A stretch of 64,000 nucleotides of DNA from contig JBOFQB010000040.1 of NCBI GenBank assembly GCA_051660685.1, positions 1 through 64,000 on the forward strand, written 5' to 3'. The notes below the pieces were generated by a model. The model was not told the DNA's origin, searched no databases, and was given only the letters and a program-made list of their open reading frames with translations. The position numbers and the translations under genes were made by a program. The stretch is from JAVBSX01 sp051660685 (lineage in GTDB: Bacteria > Planctomycetota > Planctomycetia > Pirellulales > Thermoguttaceae). Positions 25,755-34,824 of the stretch are shown piece after piece. Each line of letters opens with the position of its first letter. Position 1 is the stretch's first letter.

Positions 25755-26428
25755 TTTTCAAATCTCCCCCTCGTTCGTTTTCTTAGGACACAAAGACAAC
25801 TATTTTGCAGGAACGGACACGCCCGATTCCGGTTGTCTACTGAAACTCGCCTTACACCAGATCACAGTGTTCTGAACAGGGAATCGACCTATACCGCACA
25901 TTGCCAATATGTCAATGTTGACTCGCTTGGAAAACGCCTGCTTTTCTCGCAGAATAAAGCAAGAAAAACCATTGTTTATGACCACGCAAAGTATAAAAGG
26001 TATCCCAACCGGCTTTTTAGGGGGTCGAAAATTTCCTGCCAAAACGGTTCAGCACCCAAAAACGGGCAACTGACTGTTCCCTTTATACACTTATCATACC
26101 CCAAATGCAAAGGGTTTGTAGAATTATTCAAAAAATTTTTCTCTCATTCTATGTGCCGATTGTATCAAATAGTCCGATTGTTCCTTTTGTAGTTATTGTC
26201 CCGACTGCATCTTTCGTCCAAATTGTATCTTTTGTCCGAACTATAACTTTTGTCGGAACTGTATCTCATTCTACTTTCATCCGGTTTGTAACGTTCAGGA
26301 CCAAAATACTGGAATTTACGCTGACAGTTCTCGATATTGGCGTAAGAGGGCGTTGCGAGTTGAACGATTGTGCGACGACTTTGGACACAAGGATGTGTTT
26401 CGCTACTTCAACGAAAAGGATTTTTACA
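25755..26428. other. Long intergenic region upstream of the porin gene
   Basis: About 670 bases with no convincing gene. Frames here lack ribosome sites and family resemblance. It contains the 18-base tandem repeats at 26156-26271 and should hold the divergent promoters for the STAS gene and the porin gene. Confidence 0.45.
26156..26271 (+). repeat. Degenerate 18-bp tandem repeats
   Basis: About six units with consensus near CCGAATTGTATCTTTTGTC, for example CCGATTGTTCCTTTTGTA, CCGACTGCATCTTTCGTC, CAAATTGTATCTTTTGTC, CGAACTATAACTTTTGTC and GGAACTGTATCTCATTCT. One half unit (GTTATTGTC) interrupts the series. It lies about 160 bases upstream of the porin start. Confidence 0.75.
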
Positions 26429-27766
26429 ATGCAAATGACGATTCGCCAAAATTTCGTATTCATTCCCCTGTTGACATTATGTCTCAGTCTCTTTTGCTGT
26501 TTGGGAATGATTCAGGCCCAACATTGTGATTCCGATTCTTGCAACTCTCAACCTTCTGAGGAAACGGGATGTGGAGATTGTTCTTCGACTGAAGAAGAGG
26601 GTCCTGATTACACGTTGACCTTTTCAACAGGTTGTCGCCCGACAACGCTGAAATATGGCGGTTGGATTGAGGCGGGAGTGTTGACAAATGCACATGGATC
26701 AACCGGTTTGTTCGGAAATGGTCCCGCACATGCACCTGAACACAGCCGAACGGATTTCAACATGCACCAACTGTATCTTTACATGGAAAAGGAGTTGGAT
26801 TGTAAGGACAGACTGGATTGGGGCGGTCGAGTTGACTTGATGTATGGTACATCGGGTGTTCTTGGACAATCTTATGCCGATCAGTCGTTTGATTATGGTT
26901 GGGGGGGAAATACCATTCAAGGACTCTATGATAACGGCGAGGGAGATGGAGATTACGCCGCTTCCATTTATCAGGCGTATGGTCAACTCGGTTGTGGTGA
27001 TTTAAGCGTCAAATACGGAAAATTTCTCACCCCAATCGGTTGGGAAGCGGTTGCAGCCCGGGATAACTTTTTCTACAGTCATTCTCTCGCTTATTGGATT
27101 GAACCCTCAACACATGTTGGAGCAGTCGCTGATTATGCGTTGACCGAGAAACTCACTTTATCTGGGGGTTGGACCGCTTCACACGAAAATGGTTTTCTCA
27201 ACCGTTATGGTGATTCCGCATTTTTGGGGGGATTGACGTATGCTTTGACGGAGAAGTTAAACTTCTACTACAACATCAATGCGGGACGGAGAAACAACGG
27301 ATTTTATTTGGGAGAGAATCGGTTTGACTCGGCCGTTTCACATCAAAAATACTCGATTCAGTCATTCTGTTTTGAATGGAAACCAACGGATAAATTCACC
27401 TATGTTTTTCAGTACAACTTGCGAAATGATGCTGATATTGAAGCAGGAACACGGACGAATTACAGCACTTATGGTATTAACAACCATTTTCTGTACAGTC
27501 TGACCGATCAATGGGGAATCGGTTTGCGAGCCGGTTGGTTGAGAGACAATGGAGGTTTTGGTTATGTTCTTCCAGGTCCGGGGACAACCGATTATTATGA
27601 GTTGACACTCGGTCTGAACTGGAATCCGACAAAACACTGGAGTTTCCGACCGGAAATCCGTTATGACTGGTCGAAAGGAGCGGAAATGCCTTTTGCGAGT
27701 GTTGACGGAAACGGAACGGAACGGAACCAGTTTATGGGGGGGATCGGAATGCTCTACATCTTTTAG
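26429..27766 (+). CDS. Outer membrane beta-barrel porin (BBP2-like)
   Basis: The 445-residue protein starts with a signal peptide (VFIPLLTLCLSLFCCLGMIQ followed by AQ), then a Cys-rich, acidic stretch of about 40 residues, then KYGGWIEAGVLTN, which opens a beta-barrel domain of the OmpL/BBP2 type. Alternating strands with aromatic girdles run to the last strand, FMGGIGMLYIF, ending in Phe as outer membrane proteins do. DYALTEKLTLSGGWTASHEN and TYALTEKLNFYYNINAGRRN are internal strand repeats. It probably forms a passive outer-membrane channel. The ATG at 26429 has AAGGA upstream; another ATG lies 6 bases later. The gene converges on moxR. Confidence 0.82.
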   Translation: MQMTIRQNFVFIPLLTLCLSLFCCLGMIQAQHCDSDSCNSQPSEETGCGDCSSTEEEGPDYTLTFSTGCRPTTLKYGGWIEAGVLTNAHGSTGLFGNGPAHAPEHSRTDFNMHQLYLYMEKELDCKDRLDWGGRVDLMYGTSGVLGQSYADQSFDYGWGGNTIQGLYDNGEGDGDYAASIYQAYGQLGCGDLSVKYGKFLTPIGWEAVAARDNFFYSHSLAYWIEPSTHVGAVADYALTEKLTLSGGWTASHENGFLNRYGDSAFLGGLTYALTEKLNFYYNINAGRRNNGFYLGENRFDSAVSHQKYSIQSFCFEWKPTDKFTYVFQYNLRNDADIEAGTRTNYSTYGINNHFLYSLTDQWGIGLRAGWLRDNGGFGYVLPGPGTTDYYELTLGLNWNPTKHWSFRPEIRYDWSKGAEMPFASVDGNGTERNQFMGGIGMLYIF

Positions 27767-27788
27767 GACTTGTTCGGCCAAAAAACAC

Positions 27789-28733
27789 TCAGGTTGGAAC
27801 GACCACATTTTCAAGCAACCGTTCGATCTGCAATTCCGCAGTCAAACGGTTGTTTCCTTGCGCAAACCCTTTCGGCATAATTCGGTGTGACAAAACGGGA
27901 ATTGCAAGCGTTTTGACATCATCCGGGATCGCGTAATCTCGACCTTCAATCAGCGCAAAAGCCTGAATCGCTTTGGTAAACGCAATTGCTCCTCGTGTAC
28001 TCGCCCCAACCTGAATCGCCGAATCATTTCGGGTTGCGTCAACCAGCTCAAGAACATAATGGTAAATCGCGTCGTCGATTCGGACCTCACTAACCGCTTG
28101 TTGTATCTGGATAATCTGCTCACAACTCAAAACCGATTGCAATGAATCAATCGGATGTCCCCGACGATGTGAACGAAGTATCTGCAATTCGTTTTCCCGA
28201 TCAGGATAACCGACAGAAATGCGGATTAAAAAGCGGTCGAGCTGACTTTCCGGCAATTGGTATGTCCCCTCGTATTCAAGCGGGTTTTCTGTCGCAATCA
28301 CCATAAACGGTTTAGGCAGGATATACGTTTTTCCGTCAACCGAAACCTGCTGTTCGTTCATTGCTTCAAGCATTGCACTTTGTGTTCGGGGCGGAGTTCG
28401 GTTGATTTCATCCGCCAATAAAAGGTTGGCAAAAAGAGGACCTTCACAAAACCGGAAATCATGTGTCCGGGAATCAAAAATACTGCTCCCCGTTATATCG
28501 GCAGGAAGTAAATCGGGGGTAAATTGCAAGCGGCGGAAAACGCCGGACACACTTTTGGCAATTGCCCGACCGATCAAGGTTTTTCCGACGCCCGGACGAT
28601 CTTCGAGCAGAACATGTTCGCCCGCAAAAAGGGCAACCAAACAGAGTCGGATCACCTCTTTTTTGCCGAAGACGACTTTCTCGACATTGTTTTCAAGGGC
28701 CGTAATCAGCGAGGTAATCAACGTCGTATTCAT
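27789..28733 (-). CDS. MoxR-family AAA ATPase
   Basis: The 314-residue protein has a Walker A motif in EDRPGVGKTLIGRAIA, Walker B in LLLADEINRTPPRTQSAMLE, sensor 1 in MVIATENPLEYEGTYQLPES, and an arginine finger region (SQLDRFLIRI). This is the standard MoxR chaperone-like ATPase, which in other bacteria works with VWA proteins on protein or metal-centre maturation. The common Walker A prefix EGVPG reads EDRPG here. A VWA-type protein is encoded 9 kb away at 37912, not adjacent, and no DUF58 gene is beside it. The ATG at 28733 is preferred over an in-frame TTG four codons upstream. Confidence 0.92.
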   Translation of the reverse strand: MNTTLITSLITALENNVEKVVFGKKEVIRLCLVALFAGEHVLLEDRPGVGKTLIGRAIAKSVSGVFRRLQFTPDLLPADITGSSIFDSRTHDFRFCEGPLFANLLLADEINRTPPRTQSAMLEAMNEQQVSVDGKTYILPKPFMVIATENPLEYEGTYQLPESQLDRFLIRISVGYPDRENELQILRSHRRGHPIDSLQSVLSCEQIIQIQQAVSEVRIDDAIYHYVLELVDATRNDSAIQVGASTRGAIAFTKAIQAFALIEGRDYAIPDDVKTLAIPVLSHRIMPKGFAQGNNRLTAELQIERLLENVVVPT

Positions 28734-28799
28734 ATACTGTTCCAATCTTGTTCCTATTTTGTTCCAAAATTAAGGAGGTGTTTTTTTCACAAAAGGGTT

Positions 28800-29522
28800 T
28801 TACTTTTCATGACAGAGAAGACAAAGGTCCTGTTTCGGTTTTATCAAAAGAGGTTCATAGGGGGACTGATGAATCGAATGACAGATCAAACAGTCCTGTT
28901 GTGGTTCAAATTTGTGTCCCTCATGTTGTTGACTGTATTCTTCTTGGGGATGACATTCGAGACAGGTTGCAACCCCTTTGAATTTCCCAACCGGAATAAG
29001 GGGATTGTTAGGTCCTTTGGTTGTTTTTCCCTTCTTCAGAAAACTGTCTGGATCAGCAAAAAGGTCAATTTCAGCACTCGATTCACGATAATCGGACGGA
29101 GCAAATAGATCGGCGAGGTCTCCCAGTGAATCCGACATTTCTTGATACATTTGTTCAGAATTTTCATCCGGCAGATGATGACAGTCCAGACACTTTCCCG
29201 TATCTTCTGTTCCGTTATGCACAAACAACAGTTCGGGGGACGAAGTGGGACTTTTGGGTTGCTCCTTCTCCTTCTTTTCTTCCTGATTGGGCGGAACAGG
29301 CGGGGAAGTCAGATCGGTGTATTCTGAAACGAGGAGAAACCCGAGATAGGCGGCGAAACCAAATGCAATGACGACAAGGGGCAAGGGGGTTTTGAGCGAA
29401 CCTCTTCTCCTTTTTTGCAGCAAAGGGGCATCTCGAAAAATGCCCGAAAACGACCGTCTTCTGCCCGTTTGGTTCCTGATTTTACGATTCAACATGTTTT
29501 GGAGAAAAGGCACAAAGTTCAT
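28800..29522 (-). CDS. Membrane-anchored tetrahaem cytochrome c-like protein
   Basis: The 240-residue protein has a basic N-terminal part, one membrane helix (PLPLVVIAFGFAAYLGFLLV, about 52-72) and a periplasmic domain with four CxxCH haem sites: CLDCH, CLECH, CLICH and CLLCH, the last five residues before the stop. The last three sit in a compact ~60-residue doubled-CxxCH arrangement with spacing like small tetrahaem or NrfH-type electron carriers. It probably carries electrons in the periplasm. The ATG at 29522 is chosen because it lies 2 bases after the stop of the upstream membrane protein gene (TAAAAATG), implying translational coupling. The redox partner is not in the window. Confidence 0.82.
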   Translation of the reverse strand: MNFVPFLQNMLNRKIRNQTGRRRSFSGIFRDAPLLQKRRRGSLKTPLPLVVIAFGFAAYLGFLLVSEYTDLTSPPVPPNQEEKKEKEQPKSPTSSPELLFVHNGTEDTGKCLDCHHLPDENSEQMYQEMSDSLGDLADLFAPSDYRESSAEIDLFADPDSFLKKGKTTKGPNNPLIPVGKFKGVATCLECHPQEEYSQQHEGHKFEPQQDCLICHSIHQSPYEPLLIKPKQDLCLLCHEK

Positions 29523-29524
29523 TT

Positions 29525-30148
29525 TTAGAGGTGCTCGATTATACCATATGTCAACGCAATCCATACAATGATAAAGATAAGTAAATAACCAAGTAGGGAG
29601 ACAAGGAGAGCTGTTGCGTTTAGAATGATACCCGGTTTACTTTTTGATCGACATCCGAAAATCAAACCGACGATACCGAGAACAAGGACGATATAGGGAA
29701 CAATAACAAAGAACAGGCTGAGAGTCCCCAGAATTACGGAGACGCGACCTTTTTCTGAGCGTCTTGCGTAAGTTCGCAAAATCGAAACAAGGAGAAACCA
29801 ATTGATTGTCCCAAGTAATTGAAAAACAACGGGAAAGCCGAACAACATGTCCCCTCGGTCCATCTTTCCTTGAATAAGTTCCACAACAAAGTAACAAGGA
29901 AAAGCAAGGAATCCGATTGGCGAATCAATGAAAAGGAACAGCAACCAGACATCTTGAGCATCTGAAGCCAGTTCATGTGTCAGGGCATAAAGAACACCGC
30001 AAGAAAACAGGAAGACGAGGATAAGGTGAATACAGAAGACGATGAGGAGTCGTCGTTTCCAACCGTCCCAGAATGACAGGGATCGGGGCACAACTTCGAC
30101 CGTTGATTCCGGCGTTCCATTTTCTTGCTCAATCCCCGGTTCCGACAT
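29525..30148 (-). CDS. Multi-pass membrane protein (DUF4190-like end)
   Basis: The 207-residue protein has five or six predicted helices: about 35-55, 68-90, 103-125, 140-162 and 175-200. The C-terminal pair, with SVILGTLSLFFVIVPYIVLV and GLIFGCRSKSKPGIILNATA, resembles the short two-helix DUF4190 module. The first 30 residues are polar. Start supported by AGAGGA 6 bases before the ATG. It overlaps functionally with the downstream tetrahaem gene through a 2-base junction, so the two proteins may act together in the membrane. No enzyme motif seen. Confidence 0.65.
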   Translation of the reverse strand: MSEPGIEQENGTPESTVEVVPRSLSFWDGWKRRLLIVFCIHLILVFLFSCGVLYALTHELASDAQDVWLLFLFIDSPIGFLAFPCYFVVELIQGKMDRGDMLFGFPVVFQLLGTINWFLLVSILRTYARRSEKGRVSVILGTLSLFFVIVPYIVLVLGIVGLIFGCRSKSKPGIILNATALLVSLLGYLLIFIIVWIALTYGIIEHL

Positions 30149-30220
30149 GTGTATCCTCTAAATGTTAGATAGTGAGAACTAGCATCTCAAACGGTTGATA
30201 GAGGTAAGGAACCGTTTGCC

Positions 30221-30451
30221 CTAAAATGTTGCAACCGAGTTGACCGGAGAGGGTGTTTGGAAGGATGTTGGAAACGTCGAAGTTGCTCCGACGAACGTTT
30301 TCTGCATCTGCTTTTCAATCGCTATTTCATGCAATCTTTTTTTGACTTTTTCGGCTTCTTCGTGAATCAACCAACGTCGTTCCTCGTCCGATAAATGCTT
30401 TGTTGACTCATAATGTCGGTCTCGCATCTGACGAATTTCTTCAACATTCAT
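30221..30451 (-). CDS. Small charged helical protein, 76 residues
   Basis: Starting at the ATG preceded by GGAGG (30451), the product is MNVEEIRQMRDRHYES... with a long charged helix (about residues 5-50, rich in E, R and K) and an S/T/P-rich tail. I do not recognise it. It follows the M42 peptidase gene by 25 bases and appears to be cotranscribed. An in-frame upstream start would overlap the peptidase stop and lacks a ribosome site. Confidence 0.5.
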   Translation of the reverse strand: MNVEEIRQMRDRHYESTKHLSDEERRWLIHEEAEKVKKRLHEIAIEKQMQKTFVGATSTFPTSFQTPSPVNSVATF

Positions 30452-30476
30452 CGCAATAGTCCTCCGTCTCAATGTT

Positions 30477-31535
30477 TTAGGGAACATAGTTGACATCTGG
30501 TTCAACGGACTCGACATATCTCGCTAAGAGATCAGCCGCATAATCAATGTCTTTCAGGGAAATCACCTCAACAGGAGTGTGCATGTAACGATTCGGAATA
30601 CTGATAAGTGCGGTTGCAACACCACTTCGATTGATCTGAATGGAACCGGCATCTGTCCCGGTTATTCGACCTTCAGCACACATTTGAACTGGAATTTCAT
30701 TCGTTTTGGCAACCTCAACAAGAGCGTTCACCAATTTCGTTGTCAAATTCGGTCCCCGAGTGATTGCCGGACCTCCTCCTAATTTCACCTCTCCATTCTG
30801 CTTCTTTTCAATCGTTGGACAATCGGTCGCAAAGGTGACATCAACAGCGATTCCAATTTGAGGGTCAATTCCAAACGCACTTGTTTTTGCCCCTCTCAAG
30901 CCCAATTCTTCCTGAACCGTTGAAACGGCAAAAACGCCAACCTTGAGTTTGGAAGAGTCAATCCGGCGCAACGCTTCCATAACGACCCAAACTCCCGCTT
31001 TATCATCTGTTGCTGGTGCTGCAACCAATTCGTTCAAGAGTTCCCGATATTCCAGATCAACCGTGATTGGATCGCCAATCTGAACGATTTTTTCCGCTTC
31101 CTCTTTATTGCTCGCCCCAATGTCAATCCAAAGGTCTTGAATCTTCGGAACCTTCTTCCGTTCGTCCTCCGTCAGCAAATGAATCGGCTTTTTCCCAATC
31201 ACCCCCTCAACCGGTCCCGATTGGGTCCAGATTTTAACCCGTTGTCCAATCAAATTCTGTATGTCCCAACCCCCTATTGTAAGAACATAAATAAACCCTT
31301 GTTCGTCGATGTAATTCGCAATCAAACCGATCTGGTCACAATGTCCGGCCAACATCACCCGAATGGGGGCGGACGGATTTTTCGCTGCAATCACATTTCC
31401 GTGAACGTCCGTTCGGATTTCATCCGCAAAAGTTCCGGCATAGTCCCGAACAAGCGATTGAACCGGTTCCTCAAAACCGCTTGGACTCGGCGTTCGCATC
31501 AATCGGGTAAAAAACTCTTTCGATTCCGACAACAT
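30477..31535 (-). CDS. M42-family metallopeptidase (deblocking aminopeptidase-like)
   Basis: The 352-residue enzyme has the M42 metal ligands in order: His in LAGHCDQIGLI, Asp in ATDDKAGVWV, Glu-Glu in VSTVQEELGLRGAK, Asp in IAVDVTFATD and His in RYMHTPVEVI. The family are cytosolic dodecameric aminopeptidases that trim peptides after proteolysis. Length matches (about 340-370). A purine-rich ribosome site (GGGAGACAGAGAGAG) precedes the ATG. It is followed by the small 76-residue gene and preceded by the SorC-like gene, 56 bases away. Confidence 0.93.
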   Translation of the reverse strand: MLSESKEFFTRLMRTPSPSGFEEPVQSLVRDYAGTFADEIRTDVHGNVIAAKNPSAPIRVMLAGHCDQIGLIANYIDEQGFIYVLTIGGWDIQNLIGQRVKIWTQSGPVEGVIGKKPIHLLTEDERKKVPKIQDLWIDIGASNKEEAEKIVQIGDPITVDLEYRELLNELVAAPATDDKAGVWVVMEALRRIDSSKLKVGVFAVSTVQEELGLRGAKTSAFGIDPQIGIAVDVTFATDCPTIEKKQNGEVKLGGGPAITRGPNLTTKLVNALVEVAKTNEIPVQMCAEGRITGTDAGSIQINRSGVATALISIPNRYMHTPVEVISLKDIDYAADLLARYVESVEPDVNYVP

Positions 31536-31591
31536 CTCTCTCTGTCTCCCTTATCAAAAAATCTAAAGTCTCAATTTCTAACGTCTCAATA

Positions 31592-32776
31592 TCAATCTTC
31601 CAACAATTCCCGGGCTGATTTGGCGTCGATCACCATATCTGTCCACAACCGCAACGAGGGATTCGCCAAAAGCGGTTTCAACGCACTCTTTTTCGTCGCC
31701 CCACATTCCCCGCAAGGACCTGCAACAAGCACAACATGTTTGCCCGGTTTTTTTGTCAACTCAACCAACTGTTCCAGTTCAAAAAGAGTGACTGCTCGAA
31801 CGGGACAATCATCAGGTGCAAGCGGTCCTTTTTCGGAGTAAGGGCGAAACTGAACGTCCCCAACCCAACCGGCATCCAACATTTTAGCAAGCGACGCTGA
31901 CTCAAGGGCTCCCTTATCAACCAAATACTTCAAATAGCGGAAAAGTAAGCCGTGATCGTCATGAGCATCCGCAAGAGATGTCATAACGATGTCAATTTCA
32001 TCACGTTGGGAAAACGGTATCTGTATCCCGGGATTCGTCAGTATCTCATCATACTCGGTACTGTTAACAACCGTTGCTGAAAAAAGAGCAACGTATTTGA
32101 CGGTCAACGCCGATTTGTCAAAATAGGAAAAAAAAGATGTTGGAGCTTTATAGGGTTCATCAACCAGAAAACCCCCGGATGAAATCGCATGCAAGACGAG
32201 CGTCGGACACTCAATTCCGGCGTTGACTCGTTGGGCGAGCCGTTTCGCAACTTTCATTGCGGCATAACCGGCTCCCATACCGAGATGCACTTCCGGCAAC
32301 GGATCGCCTTTTTTCCAACGCGATTTTTTCTCCTTGTACACTTTGTCAATCAAAGAGACAATCAATTCGGCTGCTTGGGTTGTGACATGTTCTCCGGTAT
32401 TGATTCCAACATTGACAACGGAAATGTTGTACGATTCTTTTGGCAAATCGAAATGCTCTCGAAGATTCTCTTCCAACCCCTGCTCGAAAGGGGTTTGAAG
32501 TTTAAGAAATCCGCGTTTTAACGCTTCCCAAAGAAGCGGATATATCTTCTCCCGGGTCAAATCCGGTCGATGTCGTTCGAGTTTCAACCAATTCGCAACC
32601 GCAGTTGCGGCTCCTTTTTTTTCGGCATTATCTCCCTCAAGAACCGTCGAATCGGGGGACGACGGTTGATAAGCGGCATCCATTTGCGAGAAAAAACGGT
32701 CGCATACCGAGAATATCAGTTCATCGTCCTCTCGACCAGGATGCCAACGTTGGGGGGTCTGCTTGTTCTTAGGCAC
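31592..32776 (-). CDS. SorC/DeoR-type sugar-binding regulator-like protein
   Basis: The 394-residue protein has a C-terminal domain that fits the SorC sugar-phosphate-binding fold: ISVVNVGINTGEHVTTQAAE, VHLGMGAGYAAMKVAKRLAQ, and a final KHVVLVAGPCGECGATKKSA with the terminal helix after LWTDMVIDAKSARELL. The first 130 residues are helical and charged, and a helix-turn-helix is not obvious by eye, so whether it binds DNA is open. Family members respond to phosphorylated sugars. Ribulokinase is encoded immediately upstream on the same strand (about 240 bases away), which suggests a role in pentose use. The start is GTG at 32776 with GAGGAA upstream. Confidence 0.65.
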   Translation of the reverse strand: MPKNKQTPQRWHPGREDDELIFSVCDRFFSQMDAAYQPSSPDSTVLEGDNAEKKGAATAVANWLKLERHRPDLTREKIYPLLWEALKRGFLKLQTPFEQGLEENLREHFDLPKESYNISVVNVGINTGEHVTTQAAELIVSLIDKVYKEKKSRWKKGDPLPEVHLGMGAGYAAMKVAKRLAQRVNAGIECPTLVLHAISSGGFLVDEPYKAPTSFFSYFDKSALTVKYVALFSATVVNSTEYDEILTNPGIQIPFSQRDEIDIVMTSLADAHDDHGLLFRYLKYLVDKGALESASLAKMLDAGWVGDVQFRPYSEKGPLAPDDCPVRAVTLFELEQLVELTKKPGKHVVLVAGPCGECGATKKSALKPLLANPSLRLWTDMVIDAKSARELLED

Positions 32777-33017
32777 TATTAACGTTCCTCATAAGCCCAT
32801 TTGTATGTAAATAAAAACACACTTAGAGGGATTATATCCAAGAATGACTTTCCCCGCAAGAGTCGCACGAAAACAGCAACGTCGTTTTTCCGTCGACTAG
32901 AGCATTTCACAATTCATGTACGTCTCGCAGCACCCCGATTGCGACTCTAAGTAAAATTAAGGTCAACCGATGATTGACAACTTACGCCAGTTCTTCCGCT
33001 CTTTCAGTGTTATTGTC
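32777..33017. promoter_or_regulatory. araB to regulator gap with a spaced inverted repeat
   Basis: Contains AGAGTCGCA (32859-32867) and TGCGACTCT (32940-32948), a 9-base inverted repeat separated by 72 bases. It could be a pair of operator half sites for the SorC-like protein, or a hairpin closing the araB transcript. No other structure seen. Confidence 0.3.
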
Positions 33018-34715
33018 CTATTTGCGGGCCGATTCCCGAATCGCAATTAGTTCTTTCATCACGTTGCCAAGATTCGGCTGTTTCTTCGGGTTGACATTCC
33101 CAAACACATCATGCAGTTGACGATAAAGGGCGTACAGTTTTTCGTAGACGACAACCGCTTTTTTGTTCGGCTTGTAAACCTTTTCTGAAACCCCGGTCAT
33201 CTTTTTTTGCGCCTCTTCAACGGTTTTATAGGCTCCTCCTGCGACCGCGCCAAAAATCGCGGCTCCTAATGCACATGTTTGTGAACTGCGACTGATTTTC
33301 ATAGGCCGGTTGCAAACATCAGCGTAAATCTGCATGAGAAGAGCGTTCTTCTCGGCAATTCCGCCGCAATTGACGACCTCTTCAACCTCGACACCGTATT
33401 CCTCAAACCGCTTGATGATCGTCAACGCCCCAAATGCGGTCGATTCCATAAGTGCCCGATATATTTCAGGTGCTGTTGTATGAAGCGTCTGACCAATTAA
33501 CAGACCGGAAAGAAGCGGGTCAACCAGAATCGTCCGATTACCGTTGTTCCAATCAAGGGCCAAAAGACCACTTTCGCCCGGTTCCAGTTTCGCCGCTTCT
33601 TGCGTCAACAGTGTATGCGCTTCTCCCGCTGTATACAAAGAACCGGGGGTCAGATAACGGGCAAACCAATTGAAAATGTCCCCGACTGCGGATTGACCGG
33701 CTTCTAAACCGTACATGTCTGGAAGAACCGAACCGGGAACAATCCCGCAAAGACCGGGGATGTCGGCAAGCGGTTTGTCCTTGGGATACACCATCATATC
33801 ACAAGTGCTTGTTCCAATGATTTTGACAAGTGTTCCGGGTTTAATTCCAGCTCCGACTGCGCCCATGTGAGCGTCCATTGCGCCGACTGCGACCGGAATT
33901 CCGGCCCGGGTTCCGATCTGTAAAGCAACTTCATCAACGAGATAACCGGCGATTTGGTCCGACGTTTTGGTTGTTGGAGCAAATCGGTCACGCAACGGAA
34001 CCAAATCGGGGTCGAGTTTCTTCAAAAAATTCTTGCTCGGCAATCCCCCCCAGATTTCATTGTACATCGCCTTATGTCCCGTTGCACAAATACCCCGCGA
34101 AAGGGTCTTAGGATTCGTGTTCCCCGTTACATAGGCTGGAACAAAATCGGCCAATTCAACCCAAGCATACGCCGCTTTGAAAACGGCGGGGTTTTCTTTC
34201 TTACAATGCCAGATTTTTGACCAATACCATTCACTACTGTAGGTTCCCCCGCATTTGTTCAGGTACTTTTCGCTGTTCTTTGCCGCAACTGCCGTTATTT
34301 TTGCCGCTTCTTCATGTGAGGAATGGTCTTTCCACAACCAAGCATAAGCAGCCAATTGTCCTTCAAATTTCGGATTCAATGCAAGCGGTATTCCTTGTTC
34401 GTCAACCGGAATCGGCGTCGAACCCGTTGTATCAACCCCGATTCCCCGAATCTGGTCAATATCCGCCCCTTCTTTTCGGGCTGCATAAACAGTGTTTGCA
34501 ACAGATGTTAAAAAACCCTCGATGTAATCTTGCGGATTCTGTCGGGCAACTAAGGGATTCTTAGGGTCTAACAGGATTCCAGCATCTCCGCTTGGATAAT
34601 TGTAAACCGAACTTGCAACCTCACTTCCATCTGCAAGGTCAACCAGAATCGCCCGGACACTGTTGGTCCCATAATCAACGCCAATTGCATATTCCCGTTT
34701 CCGTTTCTTAGTCAT
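33018..34715 (-). CDS. araB: Ribulokinase (FGGY family)
   Basis: The 565-residue protein fits AraB in length and in the opening phosphate-binding motif IGVDYGTNSVRAILVDLADG. Other FGGY signatures are GVDTTGSTPIPVD, VAVGAMDAHMGAVGAGIKPG, LVKIIGTSTCDMM and the C-terminal VVNCGGIAEKNALLMQIYAD. It phosphorylates L-ribulose (and often other ribuloses) with ATP for entry to the pentose phosphate pathway. The ATG at 34715, with GGAAGGG upstream, is the start; the frame runs further into an AAC/AAT-rich spacer that is not coding. No araA or araD nearby; a SorC-like regulator gene follows. Confidence 0.92.
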   Translation of the reverse strand: MTKKRKREYAIGVDYGTNSVRAILVDLADGSEVASSVYNYPSGDAGILLDPKNPLVARQNPQDYIEGFLTSVANTVYAARKEGADIDQIRGIGVDTTGSTPIPVDEQGIPLALNPKFEGQLAAYAWLWKDHSSHEEAAKITAVAAKNSEKYLNKCGGTYSSEWYWSKIWHCKKENPAVFKAAYAWVELADFVPAYVTGNTNPKTLSRGICATGHKAMYNEIWGGLPSKNFLKKLDPDLVPLRDRFAPTTKTSDQIAGYLVDEVALQIGTRAGIPVAVGAMDAHMGAVGAGIKPGTLVKIIGTSTCDMMVYPKDKPLADIPGLCGIVPGSVLPDMYGLEAGQSAVGDIFNWFARYLTPGSLYTAGEAHTLLTQEAAKLEPGESGLLALDWNNGNRTILVDPLLSGLLIGQTLHTTAPEIYRALMESTAFGALTIIKRFEEYGVEVEEVVNCGGIAEKNALLMQIYADVCNRPMKISRSSQTCALGAAIFGAVAGGAYKTVEEAQKKMTGVSEKVYKPNKKAVVVYEKLYALYRQLHDVFGNVNPKKQPNLGNVMKELIAIRESARK

Positions 34716-34763
34716 AATCAACCCTTCCTTATCAATAATTCGTTTACAATGAAGATGAACTTG

Positions 34764-34812
34764 AAGAATAACAATAACAACAATAACAACAATAAAAAAA
34801 ATAACAATAAAA
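34764..34812. repeat. AAC/AAT microsatellite-like tract
   Basis: The plus strand reads AATAACAATAACAACAATAA and continues in the same vein to about 34812. It lies between the hypothetical gene and araB. Confidence 0.7.
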
Positions 34813-34824
34813 CCAATCGTTGAC

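Noticed and set aside
25800..26042. 80-codon minus-strand frame between the STAS and porin genes
   Set aside because: No ribosome site, no recognisable fold, unusual composition; more likely non-coding.
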